From Cotesia glomerata (Eukaryota; Arthropoda; Insecta; Hymenoptera; Braconidae): a DNA stretch of 64,000 nt. The position numbers and the translations under genes were made by a program. The stretch spans positions 5,580,001-5,644,000 of the forward strand of contig NC_058159.1 in assembly GCF_020080835.1 (NCBI RefSeq), read 5' to 3'. Below the pieces are notes generated by a model, which was given only the letters and a program-made list of their open reading frames with translations, was not told the origin of the DNA and made no database searches. Shown in pieces: positions 22,175 through 34,164 of this stretch (positions within the stretch are counted from its first letter, which is position 1; every line of letters starts with the position of its first letter).

Positions 22175-23433
22175 TCTATATTTATTAAGAGAATATATAA
22201 GCAAAATTTTGTGGCCAGTGTATTTATATGATAAAATGGGTTTTTATGGTTAAATTTGGTATCGTTGGAAACGTCTTGACCTGGAGTTGTGGCTTTTCAT
22301 GGTTTCATATCATTATCACCAATAGTCAATTTATGATGATAAGCAGTTAGGCTACATTCGAAAATGCTCTATCTCTAGATACATAATTAAGAAATGACCT
22401 TATATCTTGTGAAATATTGATATTTTTAATGATATAAGCTCATCCCGATGTTACACTTACCGAGACCTTTCATTTGAATACCCACATTAATTTTTCATAT
22501 ATTTTATATATTTATATATTTCACAAATACCATATATATAAAATATATAAAAAATGCCATGTGGGTACTCAAATGAAAGCTCTTGATGAGTGTAACATCG
22601 AGATGAGCTTATATCTTTGAAAACGTCAATAATTAAGAAATGACCCTTTATCTTGTGAAATGTTGACATTTTTAATGATATAAGCTCACCCCGACATTAC
22701 ACTCATCGAGACCTTTCATTTGAGTACCCACATCAATATTTCATATATTTATATATATTATATATATGTATATATGAAAAATATATCAAAATGCATGTGG
22801 GTACTCAAATGAAAGCTCTTGATGAGTGTAACATCGCGATAAGCTTATATCTTTAAAAACGTCAATAATTAAGAAATGACCCTTTATCTTGTGAAATATT
22901 GACATTTTTAATTATATAAGCTCATCCCGATGTTATACTCATCAAGACCTGTCATTTAAGTACCCACATCATTTTTTCATATATTTATATACATGTATAT
23001 ATGAAAAATATATCAAAATGCATGTGGGTACTCAAATGAAAGCTCTTGATGAGTGTAACATCGCGATAAGCTTATATCTTTAAAAACGTCAATAATTAAG
23101 AAATGACCCTTTATCTTGTGAAATATTGACATTTTTAATTATATAAGCTCATCCCGATGTTATACTCATCAAAACCTGTCATTTAAGTACCCACATCATT
23201 TTTTCATATATTTATATATATGTATATATGAAAAATATATCAAAATGCATGTGGGTACTCAAATGAAAGCTCTTGATGAGTGTAACATCGGGATGAGCTT
23301 ATATCTTTAAAAACATCAATAGTTAAAAAATTACAGTGCAATTTAACAAAAGTCATTATTTAATAAAGCAAAATTTTATTTTATTTATAGTTCACAAGTC
23401 ACGGCAGTCACATAGTGACTGCAAAGTTGTTAG
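22175..23433 (+). mobile_element. Helitron, set B, with four tandem long hairpins
   Basis: Begins A|TCTATATTTATTAAGAGAA. Near the end it has the perfect-stem hairpin GCAGTCACATAGTGACTGC (23404-23422), and it ends AAAGTTGTTAG|T, a one-base variant of CTAG. This is the Helitron plan (5' TC, 3' hairpin then CTRR, insertion between A and T). Its body holds four palindromes of about 200 bp (near 22425-22630, 22660-22865, 22900-23090 and 23125-23325). The arms pair AAGCTCATCCCGATGTTACA with its complement across AT-rich loops. Non-autonomous. Confidence 0.85.
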
Positions 23434-24402
23434 TAATTATTATTTGAAATGATAAAAAAAAATAGTGATTCATGATACAGTTGTATGAGAATAAATGAAC
23501 TGTATTGATGAAAATAAAATGATAAAAAATAAAAATAAAGTAATAATTGAGGAAATGTGGGCAAGTGAACGATAGCAAGGTAGTCTGTTGGAGTACAACA
23601 TCAAATAAAAGACTTACACTTATTCATTGAAAATTATTGGGGTGAGATTGCCGGATGGTTCATCTCAAAAGAAGACCCCGAATGATACCAATTATGTCAT
23701 CATCGGCACCGCGACCCCCAGTACAACGCCGTAGTTTACCACTCGTCTGTTCGCTTCAGCTCGTTGACGACGCGTTTTGTCATCGCCGTCAATTCCGCCC
23801 GCATGTAGCGAAGGCTTCTTCACTACCCTCGTTTTACTCTGTGACATAACATCCCGCAATGATTTAGTTCTTCACAACGCCCCTGTTCCTGTTTAGCTTT
23901 TTTATTTATTTATTATACATTCTGTTGCTAAATACTTATGGGAATTATTTTGAAATGGTTATTAAAATTACTGTTATTATCAGAATCATAATAATAATAA
24001 AACATATATCTAAATCAAGAGGAAAATTTTCAATGAAAATAATTATAAAGAAAAATTTATTAAATTTTTATAACAAATTTAATTATTAAAAAATGAATTG
24101 CAAAAAATTTCAATAATTTATCTTTTTATCTTATTATTTATTTTTTTTTAATATTTAAAATTTTCTTTAGTTTAGAAATTTTTCTTGATAAGTATCGCTA
24201 ATTTTGTACACAAAAAATACAAAAATACTAACGCTTAGTTTTTAAAAATATAAAAAATTAGAAATTAAAAAAAGAAATAAATTGTGAAGAAATTTCAAAA
24301 ATTTTTTTAAGTTTATATTTTTTAAAAATAATTAAAATACTATTTTTTTTTTATTTTTCCATCAAATTTCCATTTTTTTTAATTTTTATCCATAAAAAAA
24401 TT
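23434..24402. other. Unique stretch with a GC-richer island at 23560-23880
   Basis: The island stands out from AT-rich surroundings and has a 64-codon open frame at 23655 on the plus strand, but its translation was not recognised and has no start context or splice support. It could be an untranslated exon or a regulatory element. The rest of the stretch is AT-rich and featureless. Confidence 0.35.
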
Positions 24403-24576
24403 ATTATTAATCAATTTTAATTTTTTTTACAAAAAAATTAATAATAAAATTATTAATTAATTTGAATTTTTTTTACAAAAAAATTAATAATAAAATTATT
24501 AATTAATTTTAATTTTTTTACAAAAAAATTAATAATAAAATTATTAAATAATTTAATTTTAATTTTTTTGTAAAAA
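24403..24576. repeat. ~64-bp tandem repeat, three copies
   Basis: Units carrying ACAAAAAAATTAATAATAAA and TTATTAATTAATTT follow head to tail with few changes. The sequence is AT-only apart from rare C/G. Confidence 0.7.
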
Positions 24577-25816
24577 AAACTATTAAGTACTTCTGCTATA
24601 TTTATCCTTGTATGCGTAAAGTATAAATAAATGTTGGAATAAAACTTCTAAAGACATAAAGAGATCATGTGAGGGCATGGAGTAAGAAGAAAAAATAAAA
24701 TATATAGACCAAATCACAGTTGGGGAAGATGGATAATCAAATAACCTGCACGCACCGTATAAATTATCAATCAGCATGCGATTGTGCAATCCCAAAGGTT
24801 TCCGCCTCCTCGAGAGGGTTGCTACGTTGACATAGGGACATGTAGAAGAGACATATGGGGATGTTCCAGTGCTCCTGAGCATTGATAACGCCGGCTGACC
24901 TCGCGGAGTTCATCCTCCTTTTTATCTTTACGCGTAGGCGAGTGCTTGGTGTACTTTTCATTTGACATAATATAATAAAACATTGATAATATGTTCTTTA
25001 TATCTCCAGAGCTGGATTATTTACGTGACACGTGCTAAGCCGTTGGTCTTTGACTTCACTAAACTAAACCAAATAATTCGTGTTACTATTGATAGATTAT
25101 TGCACGTGTTTAATACACATGCGCGATAATATTTTACTTTTTATTTATTTATTCAATTAAATACTTAAATTATTTTCAAGTGCAAAAAAAAAATTTATTT
25201 TTTGATAGTTAAATTTCAAATTATTTTATTTAACTTCAATCGTTAATTTTAAATTATATTTTTAATATTTATTTTAATAATTAAAATCGAAAAATAATAA
25301 AAAGTTTTTTTAAAACTTGGAAAAAAAATTTATTTTATTAAAAAATGAACAATTTAATAATAAATTAATTTGTTTCAAATTTTATTTCTAAGCTGAAGAA
25401 ATGAAAATTTATATTGCAGTAATTTTCTTGTTGAAAAAAAGTCTGTAGATTTAAAAAAAAAATTTTTTTTAACAAGAAAGTTACTGTGAAAATAATTTTT
25501 GTTTTTTCAGCTAAAAAATAAAATTTTAAACATATTAATTTCTTATTAATTTTTTTAAAAATAATTTTTTCTCTCAGTATAATTAAAGAAAAAAAATTCA
25601 TAAAAAATAATAGGATTTAAAATCTCAATAAATACACATACGTATGTATGATATTTTTGGCACGTTTCTAAAATCATTGAAGCGAATGCACGCATTAAAA
25701 GATGCAGCCACGCGCCTAAATAAAAGATTGTGCGCTAACTTTTAATGCGGGTTTCCGACATAGCCGCAGGCAGTGTACAATTGTTCATCGAGCCGATATC
25801 TATCCGCAATTTGGAC
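24577..25816. other. Unique stretch, no supported gene
   Basis: 24640-25120 is moderately GC-rich and holds overlapping open frames on the minus strand (24583-24961) that were not recognised as protein. 25121-25620 is AT-rich. A possible unannotated exon cannot be excluded, but no splice-linked continuation was found. Confidence 0.3.
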
Positions 25817-26505
25817 TTCTTGTATTTATATGGATTATATATCTGTAAATTTTCTCACGTTTGCAGACCAATGATTTTACATTTGTTTTTCACAAGAATT
25901 ATTTTCATTATTCCTACAATAATAATGATAATAATAATAACGAAAATAGAAGTCATTTAGTCGTCGGTAATTTTATTTGAATTTTTTTTTTGTGAAATAA
26001 TTAATATTGATATAGATTACTAAAAAAAAAGTTGGTAAATAGCCTTAAGCGATTGTTTAATAAGTTAGTTATTATAAATAAAAGAGCTACCGCACACTAA
26101 AATCATCTGAGGCATATTTATTGTGATTTCGCTGTTGAGTATCTCGGTTATATGAGATATTAAATCATAACTTGCCGAGTGAATCCTTTTTGGTAGTTCT
26201 ACAGTCTCTTATATATTCATATATTTATGAACGACTATACATATATAAGACTAATAATATAATACATAAAATCTTATAAGACTACTCTGAATTCTTGATA
26301 CTACTTATATTTTTTTTTATACTTTAAGGATACATATATCTCGATTACAAGTTGCAGTAAATAAATTTTAAAATTCTTTTCAAATCGTCTGAGCGATTTT
26401 TAAAAATAATTTTATTTGTAAAAAAATTTTTATTTAATAATTAAAGATTAAATACTAATTAATTAATTTAATAAGTTAAATTACTATAAAAATTTTTATT
26501 TGAAA
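25817..26505. repeat. Second copy of the ~690-bp segment abutting a Helitron 3' end
   Basis: Near-identical to 3361-4055 in the GMPR intron, beginning at the same base (CTTCTTGTATTTATATGG) and running straight into the Helitron CTAG at 26506. The few differences include GGCGAG versus GCCGAG near 26175 and a shorter GTAATA microsatellite near 25927. Confidence 0.8.
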
Positions 26506-28720
26506 CTAGCAACCTGCAGTCACTGTGCGATAGCCGAGATTTACGGATTATAAATAAGAAAATTTTGCCTTAATGATTTTTTTATATTTATAATCACATT
26601 ATACATAGTTTGGGTACTTTTTAAATAATTTTTAAAAATAATAGTGTTATCACAGGATCAATTACAAATAATTTAATGGACAAATGTGACGGAACAAATT
26701 TATAGAACCAAAAAACTATTAAAAATTCCTCCAAAAACTTGACATAAAAAATTGACTACTAAAAAATATATAAAACCAAAAGGCACTAATTCTTGTCTCG
26801 ATCTTTCTGATACCAAATTAAACTATAAAAATTCCCTTAAAAATAATAACATGCTCGTCACAAAATTTTCCTTACTCTCTCAATTATTTAAATCATAAAT
26901 AACTATCGCTAAAAAATATCAAACCCAATTTACGATAGAGATATACTCGTTACTAAATTTTTCTTAGTCTCTTAATTATCTATATTAATTTTTGATATAT
27001 AACTGCATTCACGTGTACAAAAAAAAAAAATTAATTTTGTTTATCGCGAAATTCGAACCTATTTAAAATTACTTCGAAAACTTATCATAATAAATAAACT
27101 ATTTTAGAAAATCATATGAAACATTGAAAAGGCACTAATTCAGGTCTCGCCTTTTCAATCATACTAAATTTTATTTATCGAACTCATTTTATCACATAAA
27201 CGCAAAAGACAAAAATTTTCTTATTCTCTTTATTCTATGTAGACTAGCAACCTGCAGTCACTGTGCAACAGCCGAGATTTACGAATTATAAATAAAAAAA
27301 TTTTGCCTTAATGATTTTTTTATATTTATAATTACACTCTCCATAGCTTGGGTACTTTTTAAATAAATTTTAAAAATAAAAGTGCTATCACAGGATCAAT
27401 TACAAATAATTTAATGGACAAATGTGACGGAACAAATTTATAGAACCAAAAAACTATTAAAAACTCCTCCAAAAACTTGACATAAAAAATTGACTACTAA
27501 AAAATATATAAAACCAAAAGGCACTGATTCTTGTCTCGACCTTTCTGATTTTATCAAATTAAACTATAAAAATTCCTTTAAAAATAATAATATGCTCGTC
27601 ACAAAATTTTCCTTACTCTCTCAATTATTTAAATCATAAATAACTATCGCTAAAAAATATCAAGCCCAATTTCGATAAAGATATACCCGTTACTAAATTT
27701 TTCTTAGTCTCTTAATTATCTATATTAATTTTTGATATATAACTGCATTCACGTGTACAAAAAAAAAAAATAAATTTTGTTTATCGCGAAATTCGAACCT
27801 ATTTAAAATTACTTCGAAAACTTATCATAATAAATAAACTATTTTAGAAAATCATATGAAACATTGAAAAGGCACTAATTCAGGTCTCGCCTTTTCAATC
27901 ATACTAAATTTTATTTATCGAACTCATTTTATCACATAAACGCAAAAGACAAAAATTTTTTTATTCTCTTTATTCTATGTAGACTAGCAACCTGCAGTCA
28001 CTGTGCAACAGCCGAGATTTACGAATTATAAATAAAAAAATTTTGCCTTAATGATTTTTTTATATTTATAATTACACTCTCCATAGCTTGGGTACTTTTT
28101 AAATAAATTTTAAAAATAAAAGTGCTATCACAGGATCAATTACAAATAATTTAATGGACAAATGTGACGGAACAAATTTATAGAACCAAAAAACTGTTAA
28201 AAACTCCTCCAAAAACTTGTCATAAAAAATTGACTACTAAAAAATATATAAAACCAAAAGGCACTGATTCTTGTCTCGACCTTTCTGATGATACCAAATT
28301 AAACTATAAAAATTCCTTTAAAAATAATAATATGCTCGTCACAAAATTTTCCTTACTCTCTTAATTATTTAAATCATAAATAACTATCGCTAAAAAATAT
28401 CAAGCCCAATTTCGATAAAGATATACCCGTTACTAAATTTTTCTTAGTCTCTTAATTATCTATATTAATTTTTGATATATAACTGCATTCACGTGTACAA
28501 AAAAAAAAATAAATTTTGTTTATCGCGAAATTCGAACCTATTTAAAATTACTTCGAAAACTTATCATAATAAATAAACTATTTTAGAAAATCATATGAAA
28601 CATTGAAAAGGCACTAATTCAGGTCTCGCCTTTTCAATCATACTAAATTTTATTTATCGAACTCATTTTATCACATAAACGCAAAAGACAAAAATTTTCT
28701 TATTCTCTCAATTACATAGA
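26506..28720 (-). mobile_element. Tandem array of three set-A Helitron units
   Basis: The units are 26506-27243, 27244-27983 and 27984-28720, about 738 bp each. On the minus strand each begins TCTA and ends in CTAG. The junctions read GTTGCTAG|TCTACATAGAATA, so the units are joined directly head to tail without any target base between. The outer flanks are A and T, as for a single Helitron insertion. Units 2 and 3 are almost identical and unit 1 is more diverged. Each unit contains diverged internal copies of its own 5' module. Open frames of 60-70 codons inside are incidental. Confidence 0.85.
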
Positions 28721-29228
28721 TTATTTGTTTCAAAAGAATAATCTGCAGGGTTTGTACAAGAATAACATTTGAACTAGTAATGAGATCCGTCAGAACTAGA
28801 GCTAGATCTCTGGCACAGAACACCAGAGTAGAGAAAGCCGAGGGGGTTTTAGGGGTCCAAGATTATTGAATTACTTTGGAAACAGCCAAATGTAAAAGAC
28901 CAACCGCCAGAGTCAAAGTTACTTGCAAGTACGTGGAAATTAATCTGTTTTGTGTTGGTGCAAATTGTACGTGCTAAGACTCTGAGACATCAATGTAAGG
29001 GTTTTGTATATGCGAGTTAAGCTTAGATAATGATAATGACAACCTGAGAAACGGACATAAGGCGTTTGTTAGTTTCCTACCCTAGGGATTGATTTAGATA
29101 CAAATGGTAAACTCAAATCAAACCTTACTACCATTAATTTCCCCTCATTTTCATTGTATCACTCTATTCTCTACGATTGAATCTATGATTTTGTAGGCTA
29201 GTATTTAATAAATTAGTTTTTTTTTTAT
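28721..29228. other. Unique stretch between Helitron array and Z element
   Basis: Moderate GC content and no similarity recognised. A 29-codon frame starts at 28778 (MRSVRTRARSL), too short to support. It could be part of an LTR or an untranslated exon; nothing decides it. Confidence 0.3.
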
Positions 29229-29230
29229 TA

Positions 29231-30121
29231 CACATAAAAAAAATTTCTTGACTGGAGAACAAAATTTTTGGCTCAAGAAAATTTTAGGATGCCAGAAGGA
29301 AGACCAAAGTTGTTTTGGCCGAAGTAAAAATTTTTCTTGAGTTCTATTCTTGGTGGAAGTTATTTTTTCTTAATTCAAATTATCATAAATACTTGATACG
29401 ATAAATTTTTATATTTGATCAAGATTTTTAGATACTTTAGGGAAGCAGCGCGACTTACTTCAGCTAAGAAAAAAATTTTCTCACCTTGAGAAAATTTTTC
29501 TCTTGAATATTTGATACCCATTTTATATTATTTTAGCGTGCAATTACACATATGGAATGAAAAAAAATGATTCAATATTATTTGATTTTCCCATATTTGA
29601 CATGTTAATCAATAAAAATATTAATGAAAATTTACTTCTATTTTTATACACAGTAAAAAATTTTGCGTCATTGCGTCAAAAAATTTTGTATTAAAAATTT
29701 TTGTGTTAAATATTCAACACTTTTATATGTAAATTTAACATTTATTGTGTTAAATTAACACAAAAAAGTGTTAAATATTTAACACAAAAATTTTTAACAC
29801 CAAATTTTTTGACGCATTGACGCAAAATTTTTTACTGTGTATATAATTTTTTGGAGTAAGAGAGAAATTTTCTCAAAACAAGAAAATTTACTTCTATCAA
29901 GAACCAAATTTTTTGGAGCAAGAGGCTGAATTTTCTCAAAACAACAAAATTTTCTTAGCTTAAATAAATTTTCTTGGATCAAGATACGTATTTCTTAAAG
30001 CAAGAGAATGAATTTTGTTGAAATAAGTGAAATTTTTTGTCAAAAAAATTTTTTTTTTACGCTCAAGAAAATAAGTAGGAAGAAAATATTTTCTTGGCTC
30101 AAGTGAACCTTTTTTTCTGTG
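29231..30121. mobile_element. Z element, copy 1 (TTCTTGACT / GGCTCAAG family)
   Basis: Left end CACATAAAAAAAATTTCTTG and right end CTCAAGTGAACC then CTGTG. The body is largely a repeated TTCTTG / CAAGAA vocabulary, so much of it can fold back. A second copy lies at 48602-49268 and aligns along its whole length except for the 191-bp insertion 29649-29839. Flanks show TTA on both sides (29228-29230 and 30122-30124). Non-coding. Confidence 0.75.
29649..29839. mobile_element. CACAG-terminal palindromic MITE nested in Z element
   Basis: Left CACAGTAAAAAATTTTGCGT and right ACGCAAAATTTTTTACTGTG are inverted repeats, with TA on both sides. Z copy 2 (near 48985) shows the empty site. Inner arms pair GTGTTAAATATT with complements around a centre near 29743, so nearly all of its 191 bp can fold. 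A diverged relative occurs at 50815-51198. Confidence 0.85.
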
Positions 30122-31174
30122 TTATTTATACAAAGTTACAATTAATTATAAAAAATATTTTTAGTGACAAAAAATGTCAAAATGTTAAAATCCAGCGAAA
30201 TAAAACATTTTAAATTAAATGTCAACTTTTATAAATCGATCAACTTTTATATAGATAAATATATATAGAATTTCAACGAGTCCAGTTGGTGGAATAATTT
30301 TTAGCTTGGACCTCACAAATCATTGATACGAAGATTCTTACAGAGGTTGGCGAAATCACACAAGGGTGGGCATTAGTCGCGGGGGACTCCCGTGGGTGCT
30401 GGACAAAATGAATAACTGCAAGGAAAAAGAGATAAGAAAGAGATGGAGTAACTGAGGAATATATATATATATATATATACATATGTATATGTTATTTTTA
30501 ATATATACAATAAAAATAATCCTTATGGTAGGAATAAGAGTGTCGTAGAAAGTGTTTAAAAGAGTGCCGGCGACATAAGTCATTTTTGGTTTAGTCCTTG
30601 GCTAAAATAATAAAAAATATTAAAAAATATTATATATAAAAGTTTGTCTCGCTTATGAATAGAGGAGAGTAATATCTTATATTATGAGAGGAGTATGCTT
30701 ATAGAGACAAAAATAAAAAATAGTCGAATATTTCTGGAGTGTCCCCCGAAAATGGAGAAACCTACGCAATACCAGCACAAGTATAGAAGAGACAGGTTCG
30801 GTATATTTTATCCACTGACTCTTGGAATAATATCTGGTATATAGTATCATTTATACCTCGGTAGTCACTTTTATACACCGCACACCAGTATTTATGTGTC
30901 GCCGCCTCGCCTAAGCATTTGATATATGAACTATCAAGAGTAAAATCGGCCCAACTACTTCACACAATACTCTACGATACTTTTATTTTAATTCCTTCGT
31001 ACTTTTTGTGGTAACATCGTTAATCGCTCCTCTCAGATGCTCTCGTGCATGTCAACTATCTTTGATAAATTTCTCCTACATTTATTTATTTTTTTTTTTT
31101 TTCATATCGATGCATCATACCGAGTCCGCATTTAAACTGCAATTTTAAAAATTAGTTTCATTAATCTATGTAAT
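30122..31174. other. Unique stretch, no supported gene
   Basis: Includes an (AT)n tract at 30459-30480 and GC-richer parts at 30270-30420 and 30720-31070. Short minus-strand frames over the microsatellite (30273-30583) are not protein-like. No RNA gene was seen. Confidence 0.3.
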
Positions 31175-32555
31175 AAAGAGAATAAGGGAAATTTTGCCTC
31201 ATATTTATGTGATAAAATGAGTTTTTTAAATAAAATTTAGTATGATTGGAAAGGTCGGGACCTGAATTAGTGTCTTTTCAATGTTTCATATGATTTTCCA
31301 AAATAGTTTATTTATTATGATAAGTTTTCGAAGTAATTTTAAATAGGTTCGAATTTCGCGATAAACAAAATTTATTTTTTTATTTATTTTTTTTTTTTGT
31401 ACACGTGAATGCAGTTATATATCATAAATTAATATAAATAATTAAGAGACTAAGAAAAATTTAGTATCGAGTATATCGCTATCGTAAATTGGGTTTGATA
31501 TTTTTTAGCGATAGTTATTTATGATTTAAATAATTGAGAGAGTAAGGAAAATTTTGTGACGAGCATATTATTATTTTTAAAGGAATTTTTATAGTTTAAT
31601 TTGGTATCATCAGAAAGATCGAGACAAGAATTAGTGCCTTTTCACGGCTTTATATATTTTTCATTGATAGTCAATTTTTTATACTAAGTTTTTGGAGGAG
31701 TTTTTAATAGTTTTTTGGTTCTATAAATTTGTTCCGTCACATTTGTCCATTAAATTATTTGTAATTGATCCTGTGATAGCACTTTTATTTTTAAAATTTA
31801 TTTAAAAAGTACCCAAGCTATGGAGAGTGTAATTATAAATATAAAAAAATCATTAAGGCAAAATTTTTTTATTTATAATTCGTAAATCTCGGCTGTTGCA
31901 CAGTGACTGCAGGTTGCTAGTCTACATAGAATAAAGAGAATAAGAAAATTTTTGTCTTTTGCGTTTATGTGATAAAATGAGTTCGATAAATAAAATTTAG
32001 TATGATTGGAAAGGCGAGACCTGAATTAGTGCCTTTTCAATGTTTCATATGATTTTCTAAAATAGTTTATTTATTATGATAAGTTTTCGAAGTAATTTTA
32101 AATAGGTTCGAATTTCGCGATAAACAAAATTTATTTTTTTATTTATTTTTTTTTTTTGTACACGTGAATGCAGTTATATATCATAAATTAATATAAATAA
32201 TTAAGAGACTAAGAAAAATTTAGTAACGAGTATATCGCTATCGTAAATTGGGTTTGATATTTTTTAGCGATAGTTATTTATGATTTAAATAATTGAGAGA
32301 GTAAGGAAAATTTTGTGACGAGCATATTATTATTTTTAAAGGAATTTTTATAGTTTAATTTGATAAAATCAGAAAGGTCGAGACAAGAATCAGTGCCTTT
32401 TGGTTTTATATATTTTTTAGTAGTCAATTTTTTATGTCAAGTTTTTGGAGGAGTTTTTAACAGTTTTTTGGTTCTATAAATTTGTTCCGTCACATTTGTC
32501 CATTAAATTATTTGTAATTGATCCTGTGATAGCACTATTATTTTTAAAAATTATC
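31175..32555 (+). mobile_element. Tandem Helitron set-A units in opposite orientation (unit a and start of unit b)
   Basis: Unit a runs from A|TCTATGTAATAAAGAGAA (31175) to GTTGCTAG (31920) and abuts unit b, TCTACATAGAATAAAGAG, directly at 31921. Unit b is interrupted at about 32556 and resumes at about 33609-33645 and 35521-35597, where it ends GCATCTAG|T. The units are reverse complements of the array at 26506-28720, with the 5' ends of the two arrays facing each other 2.45 kb apart. Confidence 0.85.
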
Positions 32556-33090
32556 CACAGATTCGGTAGAATCTGGCACCAAGTTCCGTTCAAATCTGCT
32601 GTAAACGGAGCGCCAGACTACCGACTGTGTTTACTGTAAGCAGAACGGTTATTTTGAGGTTGCAAAATTCTATTTAATTCTACGGTACTTTTTTTCCTAA
32701 ATTGTATATTATAACAGTAATTCATACTTTATTTGACAGTTATTAATTAATTATATTTACTTATAACAATTAATCTACTTGAAATTATTAAATTTAATCA
32801 GCACAAACTATAGCAACGCAAAAATTTCGATCCTGACTTTTTTTCGATGGGCAAAGTGATCTGCCACAGACTAAATAATTCGAGAATGCATAGTAATCCT
32901 TCATTAGATGGGAAACTACAGTTAAAAAAAGATATTTCACAGCTTGCATCTACACCCGCCAGGGTGCGCTGGAATTATTTTTACATAAACTGTAGTTTCA
33001 AGGGGATAATTTGCTATAAAAAATGCAACCAACGCCATATTTAAGTTGGTACCAATTGTAAATTTTTATTATAATTACAAAAAGCAGTAG
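32556..33090. mobile_element. Inserted sequence of unknown type inside Helitron unit b
   Basis: Bounded on the left by Helitron sequence and starting near ATCCACAGATTCGGTAGAATC. It contains a small palindrome CAGATTC-GGTA-GAATCTG at 32556-32580, and no coding sequence was recognised. Its right limit is the palindromic element at 33091; whether the two were inserted together is unclear. Confidence 0.4.
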
Positions 33091-33608
33091 AATCCGACCA
33101 ATAACAGTTTGTCTGTAAAAAATTCGCGCTAAGTCCACGTTCATAAGACTATTAAGAAAAATTTGTTTTTGTCTTTACAAAAATATATAAAATAAAAAAA
33201 TAAAAAAATCCAAGTAACCGATATGATTGTTTATGATTTTCGGAAGTTAAAAAAAATTTTGTTATAAATTTAAAAATTAAGAAAAAAATTTTGGAACGTA
33301 CTTGGTGTGCGTCATTGTGTCTTTCAATTTTTTTAATGTCCTAGTAAATAGATTTAACGAATTTCATTAAAAGTAAAATATTTTGCAACCGAGCATACTA
33401 AATACGTTCCAAATTTTTTTTTTAATTTTTAAATTTGTACCAAATTTTTTTTAACTTCCGAAAATCATAAACAATCATATCGGTTACTTGGATTTTTTTA
33501 TTTTATATATTTTTGTAAAGAAAAAAACAAATTTTTTTTTTCTTGATAGTCTTATGAACGTGGACTTGGCGCGATTTTTTTTACAGTGAAACTGTTTTTG
33601 TTCGGATT
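33091..33608. mobile_element. Foldback element with ~230-bp arms
   Basis: The left arm reads AATCCGACCAATAACAGTTT, then AAGTCCACGTTCATAAGACT, then CCAAGTAACCGATATGATTG. The right arm contains CAATCATATCGGTTACTTGG, AGTCTTATGAACGTGGACTT and AAACTG near CGGATT. The loop lies at about 33320-33390. It is non-coding and fully palindromic except for the loop, like other foldback MITEs here. Confidence 0.75.
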
Positions 33609-33888
33609 TAAAAAGTACCCAAGCTATGGAGAGTGTAATTATAAAGACTGGGTAAATATTCATCAAACTCACTCCACCCTAGGCCAATAAAGGTTACTTT
33701 TGTTAACCCTGCTTCTGTTGATTAGATTATAAATGGATTGATAAAAGCAAAGAAAGCCAAGAACTCTCTCTTGTCTGTGGAGAATCGTTCGATTGTTCAC
33801 GACAGAACAGATCTTCAAAGGAGCGAACAAAAGAAACTACGTCAACAACTCCAGAAACGGACAGCAGCAGGGGAACGGAATTTGAGGA

Positions 33889-34128
33889 TTGTCAACCGAT
33901 GATAATCAAGGATCGTCGGAATATTTTAGCCTCGACTCCCAAAAACTCAGCTTCTTAAACTCCACCTCATCTTGCCTGACATTATATTATCAGAATGTCA
34001 GGGGACTTAATACTAAATTAGATAGTATATTCTACAAAACTTGTATGGCTGAGTATGATTTTTATGCTTTTTCTGAAACCTGGCTCAAAACAGGTGTATT
34101 AAATACTCTAGACAATTTAACTAGCTAA
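33889..34128 (+). pseudogene. LINE ORF2 N-terminal endonuclease fragment
   Basis: About 79 codons. Residues 30-68 read LYYQNVRGLNTKLD then AFSETWLK, matching the conserved opening of the APE-like endonuclease of jockey/CR1-clade retrotransposons, whose N-x-R-G and S-E-T-W-L motifs carry metal-binding residues. Translation stops at 34126 after only the first strands of the fold, so no active nuclease can be made. Confidence 0.75.
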
Positions 34129-34164
34129 AGCATATGATCATACTCCAGCTCCTAAATAATCATA

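Noticed and set aside
22487..22669. Minus-strand frame rich in FKDISSSRCYTHQELSFEYP, also seen at 60823 and 60869
   Set aside because: The frames lie across the long palindromes of set-B Helitrons and appear in both strands for that reason; no start, splice or conservation pattern suggests translation.
26506..28720. CRISPR-like or satellite array
   Set aside because: The units are ~738 bp with Helitron ends, with no short repeats separated by unique spacers. A classical satellite is unlikely because only three units exist and the ends are transposon termini.
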